Positions 1 through 7,762 of a stretch of 34,950 bases of DNA are shown one piece after another. Under the pieces are notes generated by a model. The model was not told where the DNA came from. It did not search any database and saw only the letters and a list, made by a program, of their open reading frames with translations. Source of the stretch: an uncultured Spartobacteria bacterium (GTDB taxonomy: Bacteria; Verrucomicrobiota; Verrucomicrobiia; Chthoniobacterales; Chthoniobacteraceae); the NCBI GenBank assembly GCA_903916085.1, contig CAIWVL010000259.1, forward strand, positions 1 to 34,950, in the 5' to 3' direction. The stretch's first letter is position 1. The number at the start of each line of letters is the position of its first letter. The position numbers and the translations under genes are program-made.

Positions 1-220
1 CGCCTTTGCCGCGCATGAGCTTCGTTCTATCTCCATCAATTTTCTCCGACAGCGTGTCGTTCCAGTGATCCGCGAAGCTGCCTTTGAGAGAAGAGGCTGG
101 AATGATCGGGAAGCCAGTGTGTCTTTCCCGCTGGATGGGTTGGTCGATGGCGCCGACGCTGGCGCCTGCGCCGACGTGAAGTGGGGTTCGCGTGAAGATA
201 GTTAGGATTTTCGTAAGCAT
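1..220 (-). CDS. cmr4: Cmr4, type III-B CRISPR RAMP protein (partial, N-terminus only)
   Basis: The first 73 codons of a gene that continues past the left edge. The product starts MLTKILTIFTRTPLHVGAG and continues with an IDQPIQRERHTGFPIIPASS segment. The LHVGAG motif followed by IQRERHTGFP and SSLKG is the signature N-terminus of Cmr4, the Cas7-type backbone subunit of the Cmr effector. In characterised Cmr complexes this subunit polymerises along the crRNA and cleaves target RNA at 6-nt intervals. The ATG at 218-220 is the natural start because the family begins a few residues before the first beta strand. The gene lies 61 bp downstream of cmr3 on the same strand and is presumably co-transcribed with it. 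No clear Shine-Dalgarno sequence precedes it. Confidence 0.93.
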   Translation of the reverse strand, partial: MLTKILTIFTRTPLHVGAGASVGAIDQPIQRERHTGFPIIPASSLKGSFADHWNDTLSEKIDGDRTKLMRGKG

Positions 221-281
221 AAGAAATGCAGGTGGTGGAGGTGGATTAAAAAGAGGAAATTGAAGTGATCACTGGGTTAGG

Positions 282-1679
282 CTAGTGCGCTGACGTTGGG
301 TGAAACTCCCAAGTGCCGCACACGCCGATGCCGAACCCTTTTTCGCCCATCAAGGTGGAGCGGCGGTTCTGGAGATCTGTGCCTGCTGAATTGTTCCCGT
401 GCCAGTTGAGTGCTGCGGCGAGCTTCCTCGCCTCCTCTTGGGTGTCTGCCTCGAAGTAGTAGACCGCCCCAGCAGGCACCGCGAGATGGGTGGATTTGAA
501 GCCGCCCTTCTCTCGCTCTGGATCGCTGTTACTGGCAGTGGCGTATCCAGTGACAATGCTCGGCTTGGATACTGTGGCTGCGACAAGCCGGGCTGCAATG
601 CGTTTGCCCGGTGGACGCCCGATGCGTTTGGCCTTCAATCGGCCCGGCCCGTCGAGCAGGAGCACTGAGCCAGCGGCCACCTGTTCCCCTTCAAACGTTT
701 GATCCTGCGCGGCAATCCAGTTTGGGAGCCATCCGCCAGGGTGCGGATTAATTTTTTCTCCAGGGGAAGATTCTTTGGCGCAAATCTCCGGCCAGATGGC
801 GGGCGACAACAGGATCCACTTCACGCGGGTGCCGTGGATTTCCGCTCCGAGGGGCAGGGGCAGCTTAGATTTTGGGGAGTCGAGCAACTCTGCAGTGCAG
901 ATACGTTGCTGGCCGCCAATAACGATCTGGTGCTGGCCTTGGTCTAGGAGTTGATGAATTAAATCCGTTTTGTGGATGGGCTGGCCACGCCCTTTATCTA
1001 AGGCGCTCGCAAATACGCCAAGCCGTACGTTGTCTCGGAGGCGGAGGTAGTGCGCCGAGTAGAACTGCCCTTTGACCACCGAGTTTGTCTCAGGAGAAAG
1101 CTCAATGCCGCAGGTATGTTCGGTGTCTGAAAAGTCGTTATCTCTTTGAAACTTTTGGTCCGGTATGGAGGTGCCTTTGAGATAGGCATTCCAAGCGGCC
1201 TCGTTCCACCAACCGGGAGCGGTTGATTTGCTCGGGGGTTCCACACTTGCGACGGCGTACTTCAGCGGAAAAGGCAGGCTGGATGGGCTCTCCATTTGAA
1301 GTGGAAAGAGCGTCACTTTAGCATCGGCTGGGTGCCCTTTTTCGGGATCCTCGTCATGGGGACGGCCAGCGTCTGCGGGGCGGGGAAAGTACCAGTTCCC
1401 TTGGGCGTCTACAGGGAAGGGGCCGGCGCTCACGAGTGATCCGAACTTGCGCCCACTGCGCTGGCGGTTTTCCTCGGAATAATCCCGCACACTTGATCCG
1501 CGTCCCGGCGCGTGGAGATGCACATCTGCAAGCTCAGCGCGATGCAGGGCGGCATGGAGGGCATAGCTAATGATGTTGGGCAGGGGCCAGGCGGCGCCAT
1601 GGCCGGAGGCCGACCCTCCCATGGGACGGCCGTCTCGGAAAAATAGAACGTCTGTGGGGCGTAATAGGATGGTATTCAT
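282..1679 (-). CDS. cmr3: Cmr3, type III-B CRISPR RAMP protein
   Basis: A 465-residue protein beginning MNTILLRPTDVLFFRDGRP, then MGGSASGHGAAWPLPNIIS and a helix with LHAALH. The LFFRDGRP...WPLP pattern near the N-terminus is diagnostic of Cmr3. In known Cmr complexes this Cas5-like subunit pairs with Cas10/Cmr2 and anchors the 5' tag of the crRNA. Glycine-rich stretches such as GGFKSTHLAVPAG and the C-terminal GEKGFGIGVCG fit RAMP-type loops. Length is typical or slightly long for the family. The start lies 3 bp after the cas10 stop codon, so the two genes are likely translationally coupled. The order cas10-cmr3-cmr4 supports the assignment. Confidence 0.93.
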   Translation of the reverse strand: MNTILLRPTDVLFFRDGRPMGGSASGHGAAWPLPNIISYALHAALHRAELADVHLHAPGRGSSVRDYSEENRQRSGRKFGSLVSAGPFPVDAQGNWYFPRPADAGRPHDEDPEKGHPADAKVTLFPLQMESPSSLPFPLKYAVASVEPPSKSTAPGWWNEAAWNAYLKGTSIPDQKFQRDNDFSDTEHTCGIELSPETNSVVKGQFYSAHYLRLRDNVRLGVFASALDKGRGQPIHKTDLIHQLLDQGQHQIVIGGQQRICTAELLDSPKSKLPLPLGAEIHGTRVKWILLSPAIWPEICAKESSPGEKINPHPGGWLPNWIAAQDQTFEGEQVAAGSVLLLDGPGRLKAKRIGRPPGKRIAARLVAATVSKPSIVTGYATASNSDPEREKGGFKSTHLAVPAGAVYYFEADTQEEARKLAAALNWHGNNSAGTDLQNRRSTLMGEKGFGIGVCGTWEFHPTSAH

Positions 1680-1682
1680 GGG

Positions 1683-4436
1683 CTAGTTGCCTTTCGGCGC
1701 GGGGGGTTCGGGGCTGGTGCGGTGGGCGAAGGCAACCGTTGTGCAGAGACCAATGACTGCGGCTAACAAGGTCTGTGCGGTGGGCGCTAGCGTCCCTGTC
1801 TTAGAAGGCTGAGGAGCGGCAATTTTCCGCAAATATGTAGATAAAATGGGTCCGAGCTCTCTCTCGTTTTCCTCGGCCTTACCTTGCTCAGATTGACGTC
1901 TAATAGAGAAGGCGAACTCCTTCTCGATGAGGCTTATGACGGTTTCGACGGGAATGTCCGCACTCTGCTTCGAAAGGCCGCTGCGGGAGTTCCGATAAGG
2001 CTCAAGTAACTGGCACACACGGTGCGGAAACTTTGCGCTTAAAGCGCCGGAATCAAGGCGTGTGGCTATGGCATTATACAGCACAATTCCACCGCTCTGC
2101 CACTGGCAGCCCCATTCCGTGATTTCACCCGAGCGCTTGAAGATAGAAATGGCAACGGCGGCGCGGTGTAATTGGTTTTTCGCACGCTTTTCTGCCGTTT
2201 GTGCGGCGCGTACCACATCTTGGAGCGGTGCCTTGAAGTGGGCGATCGCGATTCCCACGGAGCAATCTGCGGCTTCTCCGGGCACGGTAAAGGGAATGAG
2301 TTCATTCCGTTCATCTCGGGAGCCATCGCTGAGAAAGCCCGGATTCACCTGAGTGAGGTCGGCGCGTTCCACCGAGCGGCCTTGAAAAGCGTCCCTGAGC
2401 GCTTGGGCGCATTCCAGAGCCTGGTTTGCAGGAAGCATGGCGAGGACATCATCGCCCCCAGCGTAAATGAGTCGGCCATCCCACTTTTCAACAACACGCC
2501 TGGCACAATGCAGCGCGAAGTTTGATAGCGACTCGCTAAATTGAAGGTGGAATCCAGGTGAGAGCGGACGCCGTTTTTGGAGGAAGTCTTTCGCGCCCGG
2601 TTGCGGAGCTTTAAATTCCTTTTGCTCAAAATAAGCCACCGCCCCTCTGCGTTCGCCATGCTCATCCCTGTAGTCAGCGAGTATCCGCTCAAAAGTTGGC
2701 GTGTTTTCACCACTGACCCAGCGTCCGATTTGGTCGCCGTCTAGGGCAAGGATGGCAAAGTGTTTTTTGTCGTTCTCGGGAACGTCATCTGCATCTTCCG
2801 TGGTATCTGCAAAGGGAGTCCCTGCGGCGATACCGTGCGTGTTTGGCATCGGAAATTCTCGGCCATGCTGCGTACGCAGAGCCCATTTCTGGTTGAGGTA
2901 GGCTAGATGCCAGACCCTTTTGACCAGGGTAATTGCGCCGACCGGAGCGGGCTTCTTGAATAGCGTTAGCCATTCTCCCTTGAGGACATGCTCGCAGCGG
3001 CTGTGCCAAGCGTCTCCACCAGCCACTGTTTCCTCGCGGCCCGTGAGAGCATCTTTTTCGTTACTGGAGGTGGCGCTCCATCCGCCTGAGTGCCAGGCTT
3101 CAAAGGCGCGTGTTTGCCTTACCGCATCTAATTTCCAACTGGCGTGCTGCACGAGTATCGACCACGCGACACCAATGTTATTGAGCTTAGCTTCGCTGGT
3201 ATTATCTGTGTAGTACCGTGAGTCCCGATGGCTCACTGGCATCTGTGTTGTCGCCATCTCGGTTACCCCCTCCACTGCGGAGGCAGCTTGGCGGATAGGC
3301 ATCCCCTCAGGAAATCCTGCGGCCGCAAGTTTCAGAGCTTCGTTGAGCGTGTTTGGCCAAGGCTCTGCTGCCCAGGAAATTTGGAGGAAGCGGTTAACTT
3401 GTCGCTCAAACCGAGGCTCAAGGACGTCTTCTGTGAGCCCCTCCTTTTCGCAGCGCTCCCAGCAAGCTCTCGCGATTGATTCCCATTCATTCTGAATAGC
3501 GTTTGCGACAAGCTTTCCAAGTCGATCTGCTTGTTGCTCGGGAACGATTGCCAAAAATACATTTGGCAGATTTGGAACGAGCAAATGATCTCTATGGCCG
3601 TCTCGATCATCGTAGCCAAATGAGTCCCAGATACTCGTGTCACCGATGGAAACCTTGCTCCAAAGCTCGTCGCGCCAGTGTAGATCAAATAAGGGTTGGC
3701 CGTGTAGATTTGGAAAAACCACGGCGTCTGGCCCGATTTCAGCACTCAATGCCTTCATTCCCGCCGCCATTAGCCACGACAACAGGTAGCTTCCACTCCA
3801 CAGGTCACGCACACTCTTTGCCGCCGCAATAAAGTCCTGCACCGGGCCGAGTTGGAATTTCAGGAAAGCGGGCCGCAAAATTGTGCCGTTGGCTGTCGTC
3901 TCTGTGCAACTGGCCAGCGCGGACACCATCCCCATGTGGTTCCAAATTGTGTGATCGGGAATCCGAGTGTCGGCGGGTAAGAAGGCGAGTCGCCGGTCCT
4001 TGGCGCTGGCTCGAGTTTTCCAAAGCCGCCAGTGGGCGAAGTAGCGGGCTCTCCATTTTTCTGGCTCGGGGAGGTCCCCAAAGTCTGACAACACAGGTTG
4101 AACGGTCTGCGTGACTTCCTCTGCGAGGTTTGCAGTTTTGAATGGCTCGAGCCTTAAAGGTTCGCCACTCAAGGGATGGCGAAAGGTGTTTTGCATTCCG
4201 TCAAATCGACATTTCAACCCAGAGGCTCTTGAACTCGGAAACGGCAGTCGATCTGCTGCTGCTGCGGTGTGGTCCGCAGCTTTTTCGTACTTCTGGATGT
4301 GTTCTTCCGGAATCTCTGCCTGGACGTAAGCGCTTCGAGCAATCTTCCAGTGTTCGGCAATGTCCAGCGCTTTGCTGGGTGGGTCGTGGAGGAAGGCAGC
4401 GAGTTTTTGGATCCAGAAGGAAGAGTCGTTGTGCAT
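1683..4436 (-). CDS. cas10: Cas10/Cmr2, large subunit of the type III-B CRISPR effector, with HD and GGDD motifs
   Basis: A 917-residue protein. Near the N-terminus is an HD motif (FLHDPPSK, His17-Asp18), the usual site of single-stranded DNA cleavage in Cas10. Cmr2-type segments follow: ADHTAAAADR (about 54-63), PADTRIPDH (about 154-162) and FLKFQLGPVQDFI (about 191-203). The Palm domain region carries LALDGDQIGRWVSG (about 563-576) and YAGGDDVLAMLP with GGDD at 660-663. GGDD is the catalytic motif that makes cyclic oligoadenylates from ATP in active Cas10 proteins. Both active sites therefore look intact, so signalling by cyclic oligoadenylate is expected. The gene begins the cas10-cmr3-cmr4 run, with about 350 bp of non-coding DNA separating it from the upstream Lon-like gene. 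Confidence 0.95.
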   Translation of the reverse strand: MHNDSSFWIQKLAAFLHDPPSKALDIAEHWKIARSAYVQAEIPEEHIQKYEKAADHTAAAADRLPFPSSRASGLKCRFDGMQNTFRHPLSGEPLRLEPFKTANLAEEVTQTVQPVLSDFGDLPEPEKWRARYFAHWRLWKTRASAKDRRLAFLPADTRIPDHTIWNHMGMVSALASCTETTANGTILRPAFLKFQLGPVQDFIAAAKSVRDLWSGSYLLSWLMAAGMKALSAEIGPDAVVFPNLHGQPLFDLHWRDELWSKVSIGDTSIWDSFGYDDRDGHRDHLLVPNLPNVFLAIVPEQQADRLGKLVANAIQNEWESIARACWERCEKEGLTEDVLEPRFERQVNRFLQISWAAEPWPNTLNEALKLAAAGFPEGMPIRQAASAVEGVTEMATTQMPVSHRDSRYYTDNTSEAKLNNIGVAWSILVQHASWKLDAVRQTRAFEAWHSGGWSATSSNEKDALTGREETVAGGDAWHSRCEHVLKGEWLTLFKKPAPVGAITLVKRVWHLAYLNQKWALRTQHGREFPMPNTHGIAAGTPFADTTEDADDVPENDKKHFAILALDGDQIGRWVSGENTPTFERILADYRDEHGERRGAVAYFEQKEFKAPQPGAKDFLQKRRPLSPGFHLQFSESLSNFALHCARRVVEKWDGRLIYAGGDDVLAMLPANQALECAQALRDAFQGRSVERADLTQVNPGFLSDGSRDERNELIPFTVPGEAADCSVGIAIAHFKAPLQDVVRAAQTAEKRAKNQLHRAAVAISIFKRSGEITEWGCQWQSGGIVLYNAIATRLDSGALSAKFPHRVCQLLEPYRNSRSGLSKQSADIPVETVISLIEKEFAFSIRRQSEQGKAEENERELGPILSTYLRKIAAPQPSKTGTLAPTAQTLLAAVIGLCTTVAFAHRTSPEPPAPKGN

Positions 4437-4541
4437 GGCGAATAGAAAGGGGGCCAGAGTTTTACTAGAGACGAAAGTGAGCGAGCTGGGGCGGGGGCTG
4501 GCGTTGAGAGAGCCGTGAAGACATAAAATGCTGGGCGCTTA

Positions 4542-4578
4542 TCTAGCGATCTCATTATTGCACAGGTATTGCGCTAGA
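4542..4578 (-). promoter_or_regulatory. Possible cas10 promoter/operator region with inverted repeat
   Basis: TCTAGCG at 4542-4548 is mirrored by CGCTAGA at 4572-4578, a perfect 7-bp inverted repeat with centres 30 bp apart (about three helical turns). Between the arms, on the minus strand, lies AATAAT (4554-4559), one mismatch from a consensus -10 box. No good -35 box precedes it. The site is about 110 bp upstream of the cas10 start. A role as an operator or as an alternative-sigma promoter is inferred from position only. Confidence 0.27.
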
Positions 4579-4640
4579 ATGAAAATTTGGCCTGAATAAA
4601 TAAAAGGTCTTTCCGAGGAAAATCTCTCAGAAATTTTTCA

Positions 4641-4740
4641 CCCTCTGTCCTCTCTGTGCCCTCCTGTTCAAAAATCAACTTCCCATTATTTCAGGGAACT
4701 CTGGGACAAATTTACAGCAGGGAGCAGAGGAGACGGAGGG
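4641..4740. repeat. Imperfect long inverted repeat, probable dispersed element
   Basis: The arm CCCTCTGTCCTCTCTGTGCC... at 4641-4668 is the approximate reverse complement of 4713-4740, which ends GAGGAGACGGAGGG. Roughly 20 of 28 positions match and a 44-bp spacer separates the arms. The pyrimidine-rich CTCTGTCC style resembles the repeat arms next to the GxxExxY gene at 16853-17050. It lies downstream of the Lon-like gene and could fold in a transcript, but there is no clean T-tract, so I do not call it a terminator. Confidence 0.5.
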
Positions 4741-4786
4741 CTGAAGGTTCTGCTCAACCCCTCGCAAAACTTCACGGGACTACCCG

Positions 4787-6799
4787 CTAATACGCAAATG
4801 CGCGTTGCGGATCTACCGAGCGATCGCCCTTAAGCCGGCGCTGCCATTTTGCTAGAAATTCAGGGTCAAATGACCTGGCTGGAATCGCAGCGAAGGCAGC
4901 GGCCAAATCTTGCGCGCTAAAGGGAGTGGCGCGGCCGGCATCGGCGAACAGTTCATTAGCCTGCAAAAGAATACTGGCCCGGATCAGTCGCAATACGGGG
5001 CCGTCTTCTTTTCCAAATAGGGCCGCTGCGGCGTGGAAATCTATCTCCGCCTCGGTGTAGTGCCCAGAAACGGCGTGCAACGTTGCGCGGTATTTCAAAG
5101 AGGTCGCCCGCAGCCAAGCGTCAAAGCCACCCGAGTTTTGGGCAAGCGGCAGTTCTGCATACCCTTGTTCGACAGTCCCGTGCAGTTTCCACAGGCGATA
5201 GGCCGCCAAAAAACGGTGCCTGCGCAGGTATTGCAGACTTACGGGATCCGCCGCATTTAGGGACTGAAGTTCGGCTTCAACGGCGGTCGTTGCAGCCGCC
5301 ATTTTTGCGGGCTCAAACAACGCCACCCAAAGCGCCTGACGAACGGCCGTTTTCGAGTACTCGAAGCGGTGGGCATCCGTGGAACCACAGTTTTTGATGA
5401 GATGCAGGGCGGCTTCAGAGGATTTTGCGAGGTACGCCCGTGCGTCGGCCTGGCAAGGTTCGCCTCCGAGGGCTTTGAAAAGCTTCACTTCCCCGCCCAA
5501 GACTCCGAATAAACTATTCTCTGAACGCAGATAGGATTCTTCAGTCTCAAAAGTGGCCGTATTGAGAGTTTGCAGCAGATCGGTAGCGACAGCCTCAGCC
5601 TCATCCAGACGCATTTGGTCAGAGAGCGACACGATGAAATGGTTCAGCGCACGGAAGCGGTCCAGAGCGCTGTGGCGCCATGAACCGGACTGGATTTCGC
5701 GGAAGTAATCATTCGCGTGGGCAGCATGACCGGTGTGGTTGTCGATTTCCGCCAGCAAAATCAGGGTCCGCAAGTAGGCGGGGCGATCGTGTTTGCCCTG
5801 CGCCTTGAGCCAAGCGTACCACTTCTTAGCGCGTGTCCGGGCAACGTCGTACGGGACTTTTTTGCGCCTGATCTGTACGCCGAGTGTTGCGAGTTGAAGC
5901 ATGATCGACGCCTCGGAAAGCGGGCCGAGGCCGTGTTCCTCCATGGCAGCCTCAACATGCCCAAGCGCTTCCGAATGCGGCATGCCAGTGGGCAGCGCCA
6001 AAACACCAGGCACCGCCTCTTCCTGAGCGACTGTGAGCCACAGCTTGGCACCCATCCGAGTGGCCAAGGCGCTCTTCTGTTCGAGGCTCTCCACCGGATT
6101 CAAGCGGCCCTCGGAAATCGCCCCTGTGGCGAGCCAATCCAGCGCACGTACTTCCCGGTTTCGAAAATGAGCGGCGATCCAGACGGGCAGGGCAAAGCTC
6201 CCTCCCACAAAAGGGCTCGAAGCTCCCGGCTGGTGGCACCTGAGATTGAGCCGCCAGCCGCCATTGCCTAATGCCGCCCAAAGTCCTGCCGCGCAGGCTT
6301 CCCAGCCATCCACACGCCGCCCTGCTGCGTCCAGGATCCGGTTCTCCTCGGTTTGGCTCCCTTGTTCCAACTGGAACGGGACGGGAAACGCGTTCCCCGC
6401 CGCGTCGACCACGGGAATAATGCCGTGCGCATTTTTGAAGGCGCGGACACGTTCTTCAAAAAACTGGATGGAGTCCGTTCCATCCTGAACGATTCGCGAC
6501 GCTAACTTCAGCGTTGTTTCAAAAAACGTCCGATCGAACGTGCGAGCATCGTTTTTATGGAACCAACTCACTGCGCCAGATGTTCCGGCATTGCCGTGTT
6601 TCAGGGCTTCCCTCACGCAGGGTGGGCAATTGTCTTGGGTTAGCCATACGCGAAAGAGCAGTTCCCCTTCCACGCATGCTTGAACGTGCGGAAATAAAGC
6701 GTGTCCGCCTAGAAGCAACGCAGCGAGGTCGTCCTCCACAAGGAAGCAGACGTCTGAGGGATGCGCCTGGATTTGGCGTAAACGGGCACGCGGTGACAT
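4787..6799 (-). CDS. Lon-type (S16-like) Ser/Lys protease domain fused to a TPR-like helical domain; CRISPR-associated CalpL-like candidate
   Basis: A 670-residue protein with no signal peptide or membrane segment. Residues about 185-265 match the Lon proteolytic fold. SPFVGGSFALP places a candidate nucleophile at Ser201. It is followed by WLATGAIS, GRLNPVESLEQKSALATRMG with a candidate Lys242, and AKLWLTV. This parallels the Lon pattern of TGE(V), G.V.PVGGL..K..AA...G. The Ser-Lys spacing of 41 equals, from memory, that reported for CalpL (Ser152/Lys193). No AAA+ ATPase domain is present. Residues about 315-640 are alanine- and leucine-rich paired helices in TPR style, with no SAVED or CARF signature that I can see. 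The start codon is 9 bp after the 309-aa gene, so the two are co-transcribed. Proteolysis of the neighbouring 309-aa protein is inferred from the CalpL/CalpT precedent. Confidence 0.68.
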   Translation of the reverse strand: MSPRARLRQIQAHPSDVCFLVEDDLAALLLGGHALFPHVQACVEGELLFRVWLTQDNCPPCVREALKHGNAGTSGAVSWFHKNDARTFDRTFFETTLKLASRIVQDGTDSIQFFEERVRAFKNAHGIIPVVDAAGNAFPVPFQLEQGSQTEENRILDAAGRRVDGWEACAAGLWAALGNGGWRLNLRCHQPGASSPFVGGSFALPVWIAAHFRNREVRALDWLATGAISEGRLNPVESLEQKSALATRMGAKLWLTVAQEEAVPGVLALPTGMPHSEALGHVEAAMEEHGLGPLSEASIMLQLATLGVQIRRKKVPYDVARTRAKKWYAWLKAQGKHDRPAYLRTLILLAEIDNHTGHAAHANDYFREIQSGSWRHSALDRFRALNHFIVSLSDQMRLDEAEAVATDLLQTLNTATFETEESYLRSENSLFGVLGGEVKLFKALGGEPCQADARAYLAKSSEAALHLIKNCGSTDAHRFEYSKTAVRQALWVALFEPAKMAAATTAVEAELQSLNAADPVSLQYLRRHRFLAAYRLWKLHGTVEQGYAELPLAQNSGGFDAWLRATSLKYRATLHAVSGHYTEAEIDFHAAAALFGKEDGPVLRLIRASILLQANELFADAGRATPFSAQDLAAAFAAIPARSFDPEFLAKWQRRLKGDRSVDPQRAFAY

Positions 6800-6808
6800 T
6801 GCTGCGCT

Positions 6809-7738
6809 TTATTCTGAAAAAGACCTGAGGTTCAGGTGGATACCGTGGAGTTCCACGACGAGTTGGCCCTTAAATAAGTGTCCGGGAATGACAAGGGAAT
6901 GGCCTTTTATCTCGCCCAGCACTTCCCCTTGAGCGCCTAAGACTCGAGCGCCCGACAGCGCCTCGGACTGGTGCCCGGTCGTGTCGGAAACATTGAGTGT
7001 CACTGGTAAATCCGCCTTTCCCACGGCGTCGACATCAATAATGAGTCCGAGGGATTCGACTTCTAATGCTTGATGGAACCGTGGTGCGCCTTCGCTCGCC
7101 ATCTTTTGGGCTAAGGCCTCCTGCCAAGCAGAGAAGAAATCCACCGGAATCACGTTAGCTGCAATAGCGGGGACGTCTTCATCACATTGGATGTGGTTGA
7201 GTTCGGCGACCAGTTCTCTGTGGAAAGCGAGGCGCGAGTCGAGTGCGTCCAGCGCGGGAATGCCAGTGACAACATCCTCGGGACAATGCCCTTCAGCGCT
7301 ATCCACCCAGTCAGCGAATTGGATGAGTTGCTGCGCCTCGGTCTCTGGGAGTCGGGTCACAAACTCGTCTAAATGGTGTGCAGTGGTAGAGACCACGTGC
7401 CCCATGGCAAAGGCGGGCGTGAACCCAAGGAGTTGCGTTGGGAGGAGGGCGTCCGTATCAAGCGCCATAACGGCGTCGGAGAGCATGGGGGCGCACCGGT
7501 AATGGACGTGGCCCTGAACGGTGGTGCGTTCTAGGATGAGAACCCAGTGAGAGGTTTGCTCGTCCGGGGGGAGGGTGGATGACGGGCGAGTGGTCCAGAT
7601 TTCGCCGGGTTGGGCGAAGAGAGGAGTGCGCTCGGGTTCGCTAAAGCAGGTGAGTTGGGACTCGCGAGGCGCGATGCTGGCTGCAAAGGCCGAGATGTCG
7701 GCGAGGGAAAGGTTCCCATGAATGGACTCGGTAGACAT
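6809..7738 (-). CDS. Possible MazF-fold protein, candidate CalpT-like sigma inhibitor and protease substrate
   Basis: A 309-residue soluble protein, about 33 kDa, not recognised with certainty. Residues about 43-125 read like a MazF/PemK-type barrel. There is an initial PGEIW motif (44-48), a hydrophobic strand HWVLILE (64-70), then VHYRCAPMLSDAVMALDTDA and a conserved-looking LLGFTPAFA segment. The C-terminal third is predicted beta-rich (LEVESLGLIIDVDAVG; ARVLGAQGEVLGEIKG). In the CalpL system the protease cleaves a MazF homologue, CalpT, of similar size, releasing a sigma factor. The gene here sits between a sigma-like and a Lon-like gene. An AAGGAA ribosome-binding site lies about 10 bases before the ATG. 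It could instead be an unrelated adaptor. The fold call rests on pattern only. Confidence 0.4.
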   Translation of the reverse strand: MSTESIHGNLSLADISAFAASIAPRESQLTCFSEPERTPLFAQPGEIWTTRPSSTLPPDEQTSHWVLILERTTVQGHVHYRCAPMLSDAVMALDTDALLPTQLLGFTPAFAMGHVVSTTAHHLDEFVTRLPETEAQQLIQFADWVDSAEGHCPEDVVTGIPALDALDSRLAFHRELVAELNHIQCDEDVPAIAANVIPVDFFSAWQEALAQKMASEGAPRFHQALEVESLGLIIDVDAVGKADLPVTLNVSDTTGHQSEALSGARVLGAQGEVLGEIKGHSLVIPGHLFKGQLVVELHGIHLNLRSFSE

Positions 7739-7762
7739 AAGGTTGTGTTCCTTTCCGAAGGG

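Larger units (their letters stand above)
4437..4786. other. Intergenic region between the Lon-like gene and cas10
   Basis: 350 bp without a convincing gene. The half next to cas10 is a leader that may hold its promoter, with an inverted repeat and a sequence shared with the leader of the upstream operon. The half next to the Lon-like gene contains an imperfect long inverted repeat resembling a dispersed repetitive element. I saw no small ORF with a plausible start and no CRISPR-like direct repeats here. Confidence 0.6.

Noticed and set aside
5700-6800. A SAVED domain in the Lon-like protein
   Set aside because: The non-protease parts show no pattern I could match to SAVED; the C-terminal half is helical and TPR-like. 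Not excluded for a very divergent form.
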